Assembly (NCBI GenBank): GCA_947846985.1
Contig: CANTUZ010000026.1
Location: forward strand, 55,782,730-55,846,729
DNA: 64,000 nucleotides
Source: Fratercula arctica
Lineage: Eukaryota > Chordata > Aves > Charadriiformes > Alcidae
Direction: 5' to 3'
How positions within the stretch are numbered: the first letter of the stretch is position 1; every line of letters starts with the position of its first letter. The notes under the pieces were generated by a model. That model saw only the letters and a list, made by a program, of their open reading frames with translations, did not search any database and was not told the DNA's origin. This document shows positions 21,116 to 34,005 of the stretch, one piece after another. Made by a program: the position numbers and the translations under genes.

Positions 21116-24100
21116 GTTTCTCACCACCCAAATCTACTTCATTCGGCAGTAAATTAGATTAATTTTTCCCAAGTGGAGTCTGTCTTGCCCACAACGGTAG
21201 TTGGTAAGCAACCTCCCTGAGGTTATCTGAACCCATGAGCTTTCTCATCCTACTTCGTCCCCCCGCCCTGCTGAGGAGGGCTTGGGTGAGAGATTGGCTC
21301 TTCACCATGGTTAACCCTCCACAATCTTAACTTTGCTATCAGCCATCGATAGAGCATATTTTGTAGAGGGTGTTCTGTGAAATCTTCTGCAGCACTACTG
21401 ATTTAGAAGAACTCGAATTGATGGCCCAGATGACTCCCCTTCATTCCTGTCTTCCATGTGGTTTGGCATATGACGGCATTTGAATACCTGCAGCTGGAGA
21501 TAGTCCCTTTTTGGTATATTCATTGGCATTAGGTTGGCACCTTATTGACACAGTTCAGATTCAGGAGAGGGTGTTTCAAAGCAGGGTCAGAATTTAGCCC
21601 TAACTTCCCACCAGGAGGAGAGATGAAATAACAGACTGGAAACCCTACAGCTGAGATCTCTAGAGCGGGGCCAACAGCAATAGCATCTGTGACAGAATAG
21701 TTGTCATTGCAAGTTCATTAGGCAACTGGGTTTTATATCAGCCTATAAATTAAAGCATTTCCAGTAAGTGATGGTAGATACTTCATAAATACTTCCCAAA
21801 TTGAGGTCTCCTTTTGCTGCCCCTAAGCCCAGATATTATACTTCACAGCATTAAAATCCCCACTTATCACCTTGGCAATATATAAATTAAATTATCCTGA
21901 TTCAGTTGATTGATTTCAACATGACATGTAATATCACTTTGGGAAGACGCTTGCTCTGAGTCCACTCTTACAAGATGAAGAGCTTCCAACAGCTTCCACA
22001 AGAAGCAACACATGTGTTTCCTCTCCCTCATTTATAGGCAGTATGCACAGGAGAGGGTTTTATGTGCAGAGCTGTCACACAACCAAAACCAAGGAGGAAT
22101 GAAATCACATTTTAACATTGTATGTGTTTGTGTCAGAGAACTGACAAAGAACAAATCTGGTTCACTTGAGTTGTCCCCAAGTGAAGAAAGGCTTTTCCTG
22201 CTAGAAGCAAAGGGCACACACGGCAGTTTTGCGAACATCAGGTGTTGCAATGAGTGTGAGCAAAACCAGGTTGTGAGAGAATTACTTTGTGCCATCTAGA
22301 GGCTTGCAGTTTGTACTTTATGTCTTGAGAGTACTTATTCTGAGAGTTATTTGCATTTAACCATACTCCCAGTTTGTCATTCAGAGCTAGTTGAAATTAG
22401 GCAACTATAAATCTCCTTTACAGCAGGTTCCTTTTACGTATACTGCCTGGAGTTGAGTGATGTTAAAGACATGCCACAAAATTAAGTACCTCCTGTAGCA
22501 ATACATCTCTGAATGCTGGTTTTGTTTGTAGTACTTCGTATTCAGCAAATACAGGTCAAAAACTGCACTGCAGTTGCATGGTATTTTATTGTCGTGGCTC
22601 CTGAATTTGCGTTACGTTATCATACTGTAGAACTGGAGAAAAGAAGGTTTCTTCAAGTACCACACTTCTGCATTGCGCTTTGTTCAAAAAAGCAGCCTGT
22701 GGCCTGGGGAGCTCCAGTGTCAAAGCATATCGGTGGGTCTTCCTTGCCATGCTAAATGTGTCAAACGGGGGGCCTTCCTTGCTGTGCTAAATTTGTTGTC
22801 GTGTGTAGCTTGAACTGAGAGCAAGAGTTGTGCCAGCACATGGGGACTGTTGCCAAGTGCAGAGAGATGTATGGCACTGCGGCAGAGGAGAAGGCACTGA
22901 TGTCCATTAATATGTAGCCCTGGGGTTTGTCACAACTGACAAACATCTTGCTATTTCTAATCAAAACTCACAGGGCTTTCATTTCCCCCCCCTGAAACAA
23001 GTCAACAGGGGTAGAATACACTGGACATGGGCCCACCGTTGTTACTCAGGCAGAATGCCCTTTGAAATCAGACAACCCTTTACTTAGGTGAAACACTGGT
23101 AACTTTGTTCTAGTGCTTGGAAATTATGTTCCTCCAGCCTCTTCCCTGCTTTATTCTCCTGAGTGGTGCTTGAATCCTTTACTAGTACTAGTAACATACC
23201 CATGGTGAAACTGGCTGATAATGGAACCATTGCGAGCAAAAGAAACGTGTGAAAATATGGCAAGTTGTGCCTTGGAGCCTGTAGTAACCTTTCAAAAATG
23301 CCACTGATGCTTGTTGCAAAGCTGTGGTGTGTTCTTTTGATGCTTGCCTTCTGCAGCTGGCAAGAAAGCAGAAAGATGACACAGGCTCTCAGTTTCCCTG
23401 TGTGACTAGACTAAAGGAAAATAGATTTATGTGCTCACACCTGGTCTGGAATGAGTTTGTTTTGCTGTGTAACGCGGCAGCATGTGGGTGCAGAACATTT
23501 GAAAACAGGTGATGTAAAGCTGTAGCAAGGGTGAAGGTATTGGAGGGGATAATGTAAAAGAACAGACAATTAGGGAGTGCCTTGCTCTGTCAACTAGTAG
23601 CTCTCATGCTTTTCCTTCCACTGCTGCGTGTTCAAGCTTCGCCCTTCAGCTTTGTCATTCTGACTGCTCTCTGATACCTTTCATCTGTAGGTCTTGATCT
23701 ACACATGGCCAAGGAGTGGAACACTGTGGTAACTGAGAAAAACAAAGCACCTGTTAAACTCATCCCTGTGGTGAGGAGAGGTCTGCTGCAAGGACATCAG
23801 CTTACAGTAACACTATAGGGTAATGCAAAAGGAGAAAAGCTCTGCAAATCAGGATTTAGCCTCCCTTTGGAATGTTTCCTTTCATTAAAAATTTGGCCCC
23901 AGATGCCTTAAAGTTCCCTCTCTTAAAACGAGAAGGGAAGCAGGTGAAACTTCACCTCCCTTCAGCGCTGAAATCTGATCTTTTCTTGATCTGTTAATGC
24001 GTAAGGGTAGCCCTATTCATAATGGAGTGGAGGAGAAAACACTCTCAAGTGCAGCGCCCCATCTCCTCCACACATCATTCTGTGATGTGCTGGAGGACCT

Positions 24101-24503
24101 TTGCAAGGAGTTTGCCCCATCTTCACGTCATGTGCTCTTCTGACCCTTCTGACACCGAGTTTGTGGAGAATAATAACATTCTGTTTTCTTTCCCAAGTGT
24201 ATCTTCTGCTTAAACAAGTCTTGCCGCTTCTCTGAGGCTCCATCCTCTTTTGAATGTTTCCATTTCTGCATTGTAGAATTGCATAAAGTGTTTCCTGAGC
24301 CAGGCCTTTTTAAAGGCATTATTTGAGTAACCTCCATCTGCAGTGACCTGAGCAGCTAAGTTGGTGTTTGGCACCACCGTTGTAAGGTGAATACACTACA
24401 ATGATTGTTGTGGCTAATGAGAAGCAGCACCATTAGAGGATTGTTTCCTTCATATTCACATTAGGAGCTGGACATAAATTGGCGCTCTTCCACAGACTTA
24501 GTA
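21116..24503. other. Intergenic or intronic, nothing recognised
   Basis: AT-rich, with only short frames on both strands. No repeat family was identified by eye. Confidence 0.45.
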
Positions 24504-24612
24504 GATTCACAGGTTTTAGGCCCAGAAGGAGACATTACGATCAGCATGTCTGGCTGCCCATGTCAGAGACCCCAGAAATTCACAGGATGACTCCTGTGTT
24601 AAGTCCAATACC
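24504..24612 (+). mobile_element. Old CR1-like 3' end
   Basis: 'agattcacaggttttaggcccagaaggagacattacgatca' corresponds to the 3' end layout of ancient sauropsid CR1 elements (tail repeat, then 'ggccagaagg.accat..tgatca' and 'cctcctg'). It is very diverged. The strand is given as the reading direction of this text; the element itself would be antisense. Confidence 0.45.
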
Positions 24613-27600
24613 ACACAGGAGAACTGGAGCGTATGTTACCAAAAAGAAAAATAAAAATCTGCTCTTCTTTTTTAAACTATTGGATGGAACATTCTCCATG
24701 CTCATTCCACCTACTTAGTTGTTCTAGTGGTTAATGTACTTCTCTGTTAAAATACGGATGTGATAGGCAATTTATATTTTTCACCCTTCAAGCAACTGTT
24801 TCCCGGGTGCTTTTGTCAGCCAGGTAAGCATCAGAAGTTTTCTCCTGTAGGCAGGAGGGCCAGGGTCTGGTCACTTCTGACCTTGTAAACATTTTGTCAT
24901 CAGCTGAAGAAGCTGACCCATTATATTGTGTCCTGACTTTAAAAAATGCTTAATTGCATCTACACAAAGAAGTGAAACGTAACGCCTGTGAGGAAGGACC
25001 ACCCCAAAACAAACACATTTAAATTTGTAGATGAAATGAGACTCTGATGTATGTACCTTGTGTTGAAACTCTTCTTATGAGAGTGAATTTGCCTAAGAGG
25101 CTTAAGAGTTTCACACGTAGCTTGGCAGCGCATACACCTTTGTACTGATCCATGGCAGAGATGCATTTCGGTGCTATTGCCATATCATTTTAGTACGCCT
25201 ATACTCAGGTTCAAGGCAAGCTAATATTAATCTTGATTAGCGCATTTATAATTTGTAGGTGACACGGGCCTCTGCTTTGACTACAATGCCTACGAATATC
25301 CACCAATTCCCCACAGAGTGAGAGGGTTGTAGCTTGCAGCAGAAGGATTCCTTCAGAATCCAGAGAAGGACACTTGAAGAGCTTTCCTGGGTTACTCAAA
25401 GAGTCAGAGAACTTGAGTAGTTAATTCTATGGCCTGGAGGAGCAAGAATGGCTCTAGCGGCATCCTTGTTAGAGTTGTGTGACTCCAGCTGGATGACTGT
25501 CTTAGGGCAAAATGAAAAATATTAGTGTATTGAATTGAATAAAAGTTGTGTTGCCATTTTTTGTGTATATAATTAATCCATTTCAACGAATGGAACATTC
25601 ACAAGCAGATTTTAAATTGGTATTTCAGCATTGCATTTTGAAACTGTATTTTTCTTCCCTCAATTAAAACTTTTCCAGAATTTGTTTATACGAAACTTGT
25701 TATAGCCCTCAAAATTTTCTGCTTCACTTTTATGTCTGACCAGTGAACTGAAACTTGTTTGCACAGCTCAACGTGTCAGGACTGCAAAATTTGAGCAAAT
25801 AGATGCTGACTGATCTGGCCCTTAACAAACAATTTTCTCCTGTATTAACTATAAACAAAAGTGTGTTTAATGAAATACTTACAGCAATCAGTACAGTACC
25901 AGCTCATGTTTTATTTAATAGAGGAGTAAATATTGCACTAAATGAGCATAAATTTTCTGAGGCTGCAATTTTTAAAAAAAAAGTAAAAGCCACCCAACAC
26001 ATCTGAAGCACAGCCCAGAATATAAGCGGTGCACTGAGTTCTGAAATAAGGGATGAGGCTTTGTGTGCTCTACAATTTCCAAAAGATTGCAACATTTTGA
26101 ATGGGAGAAACAAGTCAATGAGTGAATTAGTTTGCAAACTGCTTCTGTGGCTCTGTAAGCAAAAACATTCAGGATGACTGACAAAAGTTGCGCTGTACAG
26201 ACTGACAGGATTTCTTTTTGTGTATCCACGTGCGTGTGCTATAAAACAGGCAAGTACTACATTTAGGTTGGCCAGAAGTGCCATCAACAGGCAAATACAG
26301 TGATCTCCCATAGAAATCTACAGCCCATACCCCAAGGCCCCATAAAGATTAAGGTTTCTAATTTGTGAGGGAACATCCATAGCAAACATTGGTTTTACTC
26401 GGAAACGAGTTATTTGTAGCTTTGATAATGATTTTCAAGCATGTGAGAGGCAATGTACCTAACCTTGGTTTTGTCTCCTAAATTACCATGCAAAACACCT
26501 CTACTGAGGCTGTGCTGTTTTCCCCATACATGAAGGGATGATCCTACACAGTCCCGCTGATAGCCTGTCCTCGTTCCCCAGTCTGCCTCTTATCTCCATT
26601 TTCTCTCTGTGTTGAGCTGTGCATCTGGCCGTATGTGCACATATCTATGTACTATACGGGTGTGCTTCCATGTGTGCCCACACTGGGAATGCACACTTAG
26701 CCTCGCTACTGGTTGGACCTGGGGCATAAAACCATGGCAGCCTTGCCTCCGTCAGGCTGCCGGAATCAGCACCTCCCAACATGAACCTTTTGCACTTTAC
26801 ATTTCCTGCCTTTTCTGTCTCTCAGCTCTTTATCAGTTATTCAACATTTCAGGCATTTTCACCCTTGGAAAGAGAAAACAATTCAGTGCCTGACCTCCAC
26901 CCTTGTAGGCTAGTGCTCTGAAATTACATTGCTGCCTTACCTCCCGTGCTCCATGCCTCAAATTCTCTTATTTTGTTTCCCCTTTGCAAATTGCTGAGTG
27001 CAAGTTTTCAGTCGTTTTGTTCCTCAGCATGGTTTTCTCCCCAAAGAAGATCACACTACTGCTTGTAGCAGTCCCTCGTGCACTGAATGTGAATTACTGA
27101 CAGGCCAGATTGCATCTGAGGGTAGGACTAGCTTAATGTGAAAAAAGAAAAGAATTTTTGGCTCAAATCAAGTGCCCAGAGGAGAAGCTCCCATCATGAC
27201 GCTGCTGACTCTTTGTACTGGTTTTGATAAGGATAGTCAGAGTTTAGCTGTGTATCTGCAGAGTGTTTAGTACCTTGTGGAACGAGCCCTGGTTTTGACG
27301 GGGTCAGTTTGTGGCTGCCGCAGCAGTCAATCATTATCTGTCTGTAGAAGTGTGCAGAGTAGCCCTTTGAAACGCATGGTGGGGATCTAATCTTCAGACT
27401 GATCGAACCCTTAACCTTGTCACTCTCTCCATTCATTTTAGTTAATAGAGATCTTGCCCTGTGCTGATAAAATCCTATTTTATCAGAAACGAACCCTGAG
27501 GATCTGCTGCAGAGATCACTGAGTTCAATGGGAAAAGCCTCATGATTTGGCCTGTGCAGCTGTTGGGGCAGGCACCGTAACTGCAGTCAGGTTTGAATGA

Positions 27601-28656
27601 AGCCCAACACAGTGAGTCAATGGTGGCTCCGTTTCCTTGATGCACTATCACAGGGCAAGTGAGTAATTAATAGCTGATGCCAGTGGCATAAATGGCCAGT
27701 CCAAGTAATATACAAGTAGATATTCATGGGGGAACTACTGAAGTTTGTAGGACAATTTGTAAATGGTTTTTTGTTTTTTTTTTTTTTTTGAAGAGGTTTT
27801 TTCCCTACCCAATGTGAGATAAAAAGAGATGGAGGTGATAAGATTGTGCTTGGTGTGCTGAACTATCAAAATCCTCAGTTCCTACAGTTTCAGCTTCTTC
27901 AGTCCCTCAGCTCCTCCCCCACTGGGGATGGTAGAGGAATGCCTTGTGATATGACTGTGACCAGAAAGGCCCTCAGCATCTTCCAAAACTGTCCATCCAG
28001 TTCAGGTGTCCTGGTACAGACTCAGCAGCTACTGTGAAGAGAGGGATCTGAGCCATGCACCCCACCATGGGGTAGCTCTCGGGAACTGGAGTAGACGCTG
28101 CGGTGCACAGAGCAGCTGAAAATGCAGTTGTGCTGCTTAAACGCCCCTGTGACTTTACAGTCAAAAGAGGCTCTTCCCGGATGAATGGATGTGCCCCACC
28201 ACTTCTCCGTCTGCCTTGACAGGCAGGAAGGATACCTGTGCAGATCAGGGTGCTAGGAATCAGTCGCTGCTAGTTTATCCAGATATTTCTCTCTCCAAAT
28301 GCCTGTGTTGAAAATGAACCCGCCGTTTACAACACAGAAAACCTCAGCTTTGATTTGAGCTATTTGGAACATTTTGACCTTTAAGAAGTGCTGACTTAGC
28401 CAGTTTCCATGTGGCTGTTAGTGGCATTCAGATGCTGATTGTTTGTTGGATTAAGAAAAGAGCAGAGAAGTATCTGCACTTTGTCAGTTCAGTATTGATA
28501 TAATCTGTCCTTTTCTTCTGGACTACAGGAAAGGTTTATCACAGACCTGATAAAGTAGAAATATGCTTTTCTAAAGAGCAATAAACCAAGAATTTTTGTG
28601 ATTCTTGCAACTGAGAAAATAAACAATAGAGATGCATCCAATTCCTCTTTTTAAAA
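24613..28656. other. Intergenic or intronic, nothing recognised
   Basis: AT-rich with scattered short frames. A poly(T) run lies at about 27773-27789. No splice-flanked frame stood out. Confidence 0.45.
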
Positions 28657-29100
28657 ATAGAATCATAGCATTGTTAGAGTTGGAAGGGACACTAAAGATC
28701 ATCTAGTTCCAACCCCCCTGCCATGGACAGGGACACATCCCACTAGACCAGGCTGCTCAAAGCCCCATCCATCCTGACCTTGAACACTTCCAGGAATGGG
28801 ACATTCACAACTTCTCTGGGCAACCTGTTGCAATGTCTCACCACCCTCACAGTAAAGAATTTCTTCCTGATATCTGATCTAAATCTACCCTCTTTCAGTT
28901 TAAAACTGTTACCCCTTGTCCTATCCCTAAACTCCCTGATAAAGAGTTCCTCTCCACCTTTCCTGTAAGCCCCTTTTGAGTACTGTATGGCCACTATAAG
29001 GTCTCCCCAGAGCCTTCTCTTTTCCAGACTGAACAACCCCAGCCTGTCTTCATCGGAGAGGCGCTACAGCCCCTGGTCATCTTCATGGCCCTCCTCTGGA
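28657..29100 (-). mobile_element. CR1 element, 5'-truncated, with 3' end
   Basis: Antisense CR1 starts with its tail, 'tagaatcatagcattgttagagttggaaggg', followed by 'cttccaggaatgggacattcacaacttctctgggcaacctgttgca'. It runs into the end of ORF2 on the minus strand, which encodes MFSLEKRRLWGDLI and FKLKEGRFRSDIRKKFFTV. The right end, near 'cctcctctggactcagg', is the 5' truncation point. Confidence 0.93.
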
Positions 29101-30550
29101 CTCAGGAACTAGCTGTGAGCCATAGGGCATTAAAGATGACATTTTATAAGATAAATGCACTGCTCCTCTTACAGCTAAAATTGTTGTATTTCCAAAGAAA
29201 TACAGTGTCTTTTATTGCACATTAAATTCTGTTTTTTCATGAAAAAAGAACATAGAACCACATGTGGTTGTGCACAGGTGACAAGAGGTAAGAATGAAAG
29301 ATGCCAAAGAGAGTTTCATTTTAATACTAGCTAACGTTTGATTGTCTGAATTTGAACTCTTTGGAAAGTTACCATTAGAGTCCCTCATTACTGGTATTCT
29401 ACCTCCTTTCTGAAGGAATGAGCCCTTTGTAAAAGAAAATAAAGTGTGGATCTCAAGAGATAGGAGAACCTTAGAGTTACTGCTGCATAAAGCAGGTTTA
29501 AAGGGAAGATGTTGGTGAGGTTCACTCCAAATTTGTTATCACAGGGTGGTTTGTAAAGGGCTTAGCAGAGAAGACATTTCATAAGGGAACTTACAGAATG
29601 AGTTACTAAAAGGAGGGATTTCACTTGCTGAGGTGAAAGTGTTGTTAATTAATCAAACAAATAAAGAAAGGGCCACTTGGATTGCAAAGAGATACTCACT
29701 TTGTGAATAAAGTGCATCTGTCTCAGTTGAGAGGAATAGTCAATTTATTTCATGAATGGGAAGAAGTGACAAAGCTTTGGGAAGAAGGATTTAGTCTGTC
29801 TCAATTCACCTTAGTCCTTAAAAGTCTTCAAAAGACAGAACTGTCTGTAAAAGCAAAAATGTTCCATAAGGAGAAGATTCTTCCTAATTAGTCAAACGGA
29901 TATTCCCCAACAAACTATGTGTTAGGAAATATTACAAGTTAGTCTGCTGGCAGGAGAGGGTGACCACTTCTGATTTAATTCAACTCTTCAGGGATTAAAA
30001 GTGCTTTTTCCTTTGTCTCTTTGCTTAAGTCCCTGTAACTATGTTTGATATTCTGGATATTGTGAATAATTTTATTTGCATTTTTACATTAACTTGGTTT
30101 GAGTTAAGAATGATTTCACAGTAAACCAGCTAGCAAGACATTCTTCACGCAGCAGCACAGTGAACCTTCTTTGATAGGAAGAGCTAAATTCAAGCTCTAG
30201 TGCCTTTGACATGATATGCCTTGGTTAAGAGGCATATGCATAGATGTTTTGTTCAGTGCATTTGTTTAAATGCTTACAGGAGTAATATGAAAATATGTTT
30301 TTGACAACTAGAGGTATGACACCAGGATCAGAAAAAGTTAACTCAGTATTTTCTCAGGGTTTACTCACAGAGCATTTGGGTATATCTTAGGTAACATAGT
30401 TACTTCAGGAATTTGAAACAGGAACTTCCAGGCCAGAGCAACACCTTATGATTGATTTGAGACTTCCAGACACAAAATATTTATTTCTATTTCTCAAGTG
30501 AAAGTTGTTACCAAAAAAAAAAATTTGCAGAAGTTCTGATTTGACAGTTC
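29101..30550. other. Intergenic, nothing recognised
   Basis: AT-rich, with a poly(A) run near 30513. No gene or repeat was recognised. Confidence 0.45.
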
Positions 30551-30555
30551 GGCAG

Positions 30556-31133
30556 AGTCATGGTTTCAGCTAGTATAGAGTTGACTTTCTTACTAGAAGC
30601 TGGTACAGTACTATGTTTGGGATTTGGCATGAAAATAGTGTTGGTAAAACACTGATGGTTTTGATTGTTGCTAAGCAGTCAAGGGCTTTTCTGCTGCTCA
30701 CACTGCCCTGCAAGCTAGCAGGACAGGAGCACACAAAAAATAGGGAGCAGACACAGCCGGGACAGTTGACCCCAATTGACCGAAGGAATATTCCATGCCT
30801 TAAAACATCCTCAGTGTACAAAGCAGGGGAAGAAGAAGGAAGGGGAGGACGTTCAGAGTTAAGGCATTTGTCTTCCCAAATAACCGTTACTCGTGATGGA
30901 GCCCTGCTTTCCTGGAGATGTCTGAACACCTGCCTGCTGATGGGATGTTGTAAATGGATTCCTTGTTTTGCTTTGCTTGTGCACGTGGCTTTTGCTGTCC
31001 CTATTAAATGGTCTTTATCTCACCCCATGAGTTTTCTTACCTTTACTTTCCCAATTCTCTTCCCCATCGCAGCCAGAGGAAGTGAGTGAGTGGCTGCGTG
31101 TTCCTAGTTTCTAGCTGGGGCTGAACCACGACA
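30556..31133 (+). mobile_element. Solo LTR of an avian endogenous retrovirus (ERVL-type)
   Basis: A 578-bp LTR. The left end is 'agtcatggtttcagctag', where the expected TGTC start has mutated to AGTC; the right end is 'gctggggctgaaccacgaca'. Both ends match, as I recall it, a common LTR of neognath birds. It has an ATTAAA poly(A) signal at 31003-31008 and the family's 'gagtttt..tta' region after it. The TATA box position ('gtgtacaaag', about 30814) has decayed. Five-bp repeats GGCAG at 30551-30555 and 31134-31138 flank it as a target-site duplication. No internal viral sequence remains, so it is a solo LTR left by recombination. The 158-codon frame inside it (30613-31089) is not a gene. Confidence 0.85.
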
Positions 31134-31138
31134 GGCAG

Positions 31139-33289
31139 TTGACTTAGAGCTGGTGAAAAGATTTTCCTGATCTCAACAGGCACTTTATTGTGCCTCAAAC
31201 AGACCCTTATTATATGCCGTATTATTTATTATCAGACTAATGTACTTTGAACCATAAAGTTGCCAGCTTGGTCATGAGGATAAGTAGAAAAGAACTTCCC
31301 TTGATAATACCTCTGGTTAGAAAAAGAAAGCTTCTTTTTTAGCTGGAATTAGCTAATTCCAGCAATTGTTTACTGAATCACAACTGCTCTGCAAGATCTA
31401 GATATATGACATGTAATTCCAATTCTAGTACTAGCAACTTTTGTAAATCACTAAGTAGCAAAAATTTCTCTGTCCCTGATGCTCATGAGGACATTATCTC
31501 CCACAGCATGAACAAAAGTGGTAAAAGGTTGATTCAGTTGTTATATCGTATTTTTGTTAGGGCAGGGATGGAATGGAGACATGGTTTATGGATATGAACC
31601 TGGCAGTTTAGGTTTTGGTTAATACAAAGAATATTCCTGCAAGAAAGATCACTTTTGTGCTCCACTTCTTAAAAACAAAAAAAAGAGATTTTTGAGATTT
31701 CCTGAATCACTTGCTGGCACTCGTCTTATCCTTATTTGTTATACGAAACCACTTGACTGGAATCTACTTCGAATTTTTGACTTGTCTGTAATGAGCACAA
31801 CACCAGCATCATGTTCTTGTAACTTTTTTTTCTGCACCATGGCTTAGGTTCACAAACTCTTTTCATTATGTTTATATTCAGAAGTTGTGTTTGTGCAAGA
31901 AAAAGAGGCAGACAACACTTCTTATTGGGGAAAATGGAGAGGGTGAGATTCTAGAGCCACTGGGGTGGAATTTATGTGTTTTTTCTTTTTTGCATTGTTT
32001 TCTGCTTTTTATCGCAATGCCACAGAATCTTGAAGGGAAGGACAGAAAAGCAGAGAGGAAATGTTACTTTCCCTACTGACAGTATTGCTCCTGCATTTGT
32101 TCAATGTTTTATCCAGTCTTTCTCGCATCTCCCTGTACTCTTTTTCACTCTTGTAAGATAATTCTTGGTCCCTGTCAGAGTTAGGGACTTCCGTATTTAC
32201 GATACATATAGGTCTGCAGAAAGTGTTTATCAAGTGAGAAAGGAAGAACTATGTAGTCTCAGGACACTCAGAGACATGACGTCTAATTGCAAGATCACCC
32301 TGATCTTGGAGCAGTTCTCTTTGGCAACTAAACACCGTTGGGATCAGCCAATAGCACCTGGATTCACCTGACTTCATGGGGGTCTGTGCTGGAGTATGCT
32401 GGCTCTTGAACAGGGAATGATTTCTCACCATGGACAGGTGGCCAGTGTTGGGAGTGAAATTTACCCATGACTCATCTCATCCTAAAGTGGACTCCTACAC
32501 TGCCCAAGTCAACCTCAGTCTAGGACAATCCTGCACTGGCAGAGTTATCACCACCTCTCCCTTGACTGTACAGGGAAGATAGACAAGGTCTGGACTTCTG
32601 CATGGTAAACAGTTGAAATAAAGTTGAATTAATTTCACCTGTGTAAGGCTCCTCTTTTCCATTTGTCTTTCCTGTGTCCGTTAACTTTTTCGACTTTCAT
32701 TTCTTTTGTATATTTCCTTTTAATTGATGTTTCTTTTTTCTTGAAGGTTGCTTCCTTGGTAGTTCTTGAAGGTCTTTATCCAGTTTCTGTAGTAATTAGA
32801 AAGATTACTTACTAACATTGTGTCCATCGGTGGTTCTGAGCCAAATGCCACTGAAACACAGGAGGAATGGTTTTAGCACCTGGTCACTGTCCTACTCCAG
32901 TGCAGGCAAGTGTTTTCTACATTCAAGATGCAGTAGACCCACTGAATGAGCAGTGAAAGTTCCTCAGCAATCACATTCTGTCTCCTGTTCAAAAGGGTAA
33001 TTCTAAGACAATTACTATATCCTCCACTGTGAGTGCATTTGATGCCTCTGTGAATCAGGAGTGGATTTTATGAGTGTGTAGTGAGAACTGGAAGTGAGGA
33101 TTACATCATCATTTCTCTAGCATAATATTACATGTAAGGATCCAGCAGATTGTGAAGAGAGCACAGGGTATTGACATTAGTGCCTTTTTGCTGATCACGT
33201 TAAAGCTTTCCTTCCACCGAGTCTCCATTTAACTCACCAAGAGTGAACAGAAAGCTTCAACTAGGAACAAAAATTTAAAATTCTTATAT
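31139..33289. other. Intergenic, nothing recognised
   Basis: Short frames only on both strands, and no repeat recognised by eye. Confidence 0.45.
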
Positions 33290-34005
33290 ACATCGGCGAG
33301 ATCTCCCTTAAGCCTTCTCTTCTCCAGGTTCCAGCCCCAGCTCACTCAGCCTTTCCTCAGAGGACAGATGCTGCTTGATCAGCTTTGTTCCTCTTCACTG
33401 GTTTCACTCCAGTATGTCCATGTCTATCTTGCACTGGGGAGCACAGAACTGGGCACAGTACTCCATGTGTGACCTCACCAGCGCTGAGGAGAGGAAAAGG
33501 ATCACCTCCCTTGATCTGCTGGTGACACTTCTCCTAATGCAGTCCGGGATAGCCTTCTTTGCCACAAGAGCACACTGCTAGTTCATGTTCAACTTACTGT
33601 CCACCCTCAGGTTCTTTTCTCTCAAGTTGCTTTCCAGCTGGGTGGCCCCCAGCATATATTGTGCATGGGGCTGATCTTCCCCAGGTGCAGGACTTTGCAA
33701 TTCCCATGTTGAATTTCATAAGGTTCCTGTTGGCCCATTTCTCCAGCCTGTTCAGGGACCATTGAATGGCAGCATGACCTTCTGGTGTATCAACCTCTCC
33801 TCCCATTATTGTGTCACCTACAAACTTGCTGTAGGTGCACTCTGCCCCATCATCCAGATCCTTAATGAAGATTTTGAACAGGACTGGACCCAGTATTGAT
33901 CCCGGGAGTACACCACTAATTACTGGTCTCCAACTAGACCTTATGCCACTGACCACCGTCCTCTGCACCTGGCTGTTTAACCAGTTTTCAATCCACCTCA
34001 ACGTT
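33290..34005 (-). mobile_element. CR1 fragment, middle of ORF2 reverse transcriptase
   Basis: The minus strand encodes the reverse-transcriptase core: WLNSQVQRTVV, SGVLPGSILGPVLF, the catalytic motif decayed to FVGDT (FADD expected), then LEKWANRNLMKFN. Further left come antisense landmarks of the next ORF2 part ('ctccaggttccagccccagctcactcagcc', 'ggcacagtactccatgtgtgacctcaccagcg'). The 135-codon minus frame (34001-33594) is a remnant, and stops and shifts break the rest. No CR1 tail is present. Confidence 0.92.

Noticed and set aside
30613..31089. 158-codon plus-strand frame
   Set aside because: It lies wholly inside the solo LTR, which carries no genes.
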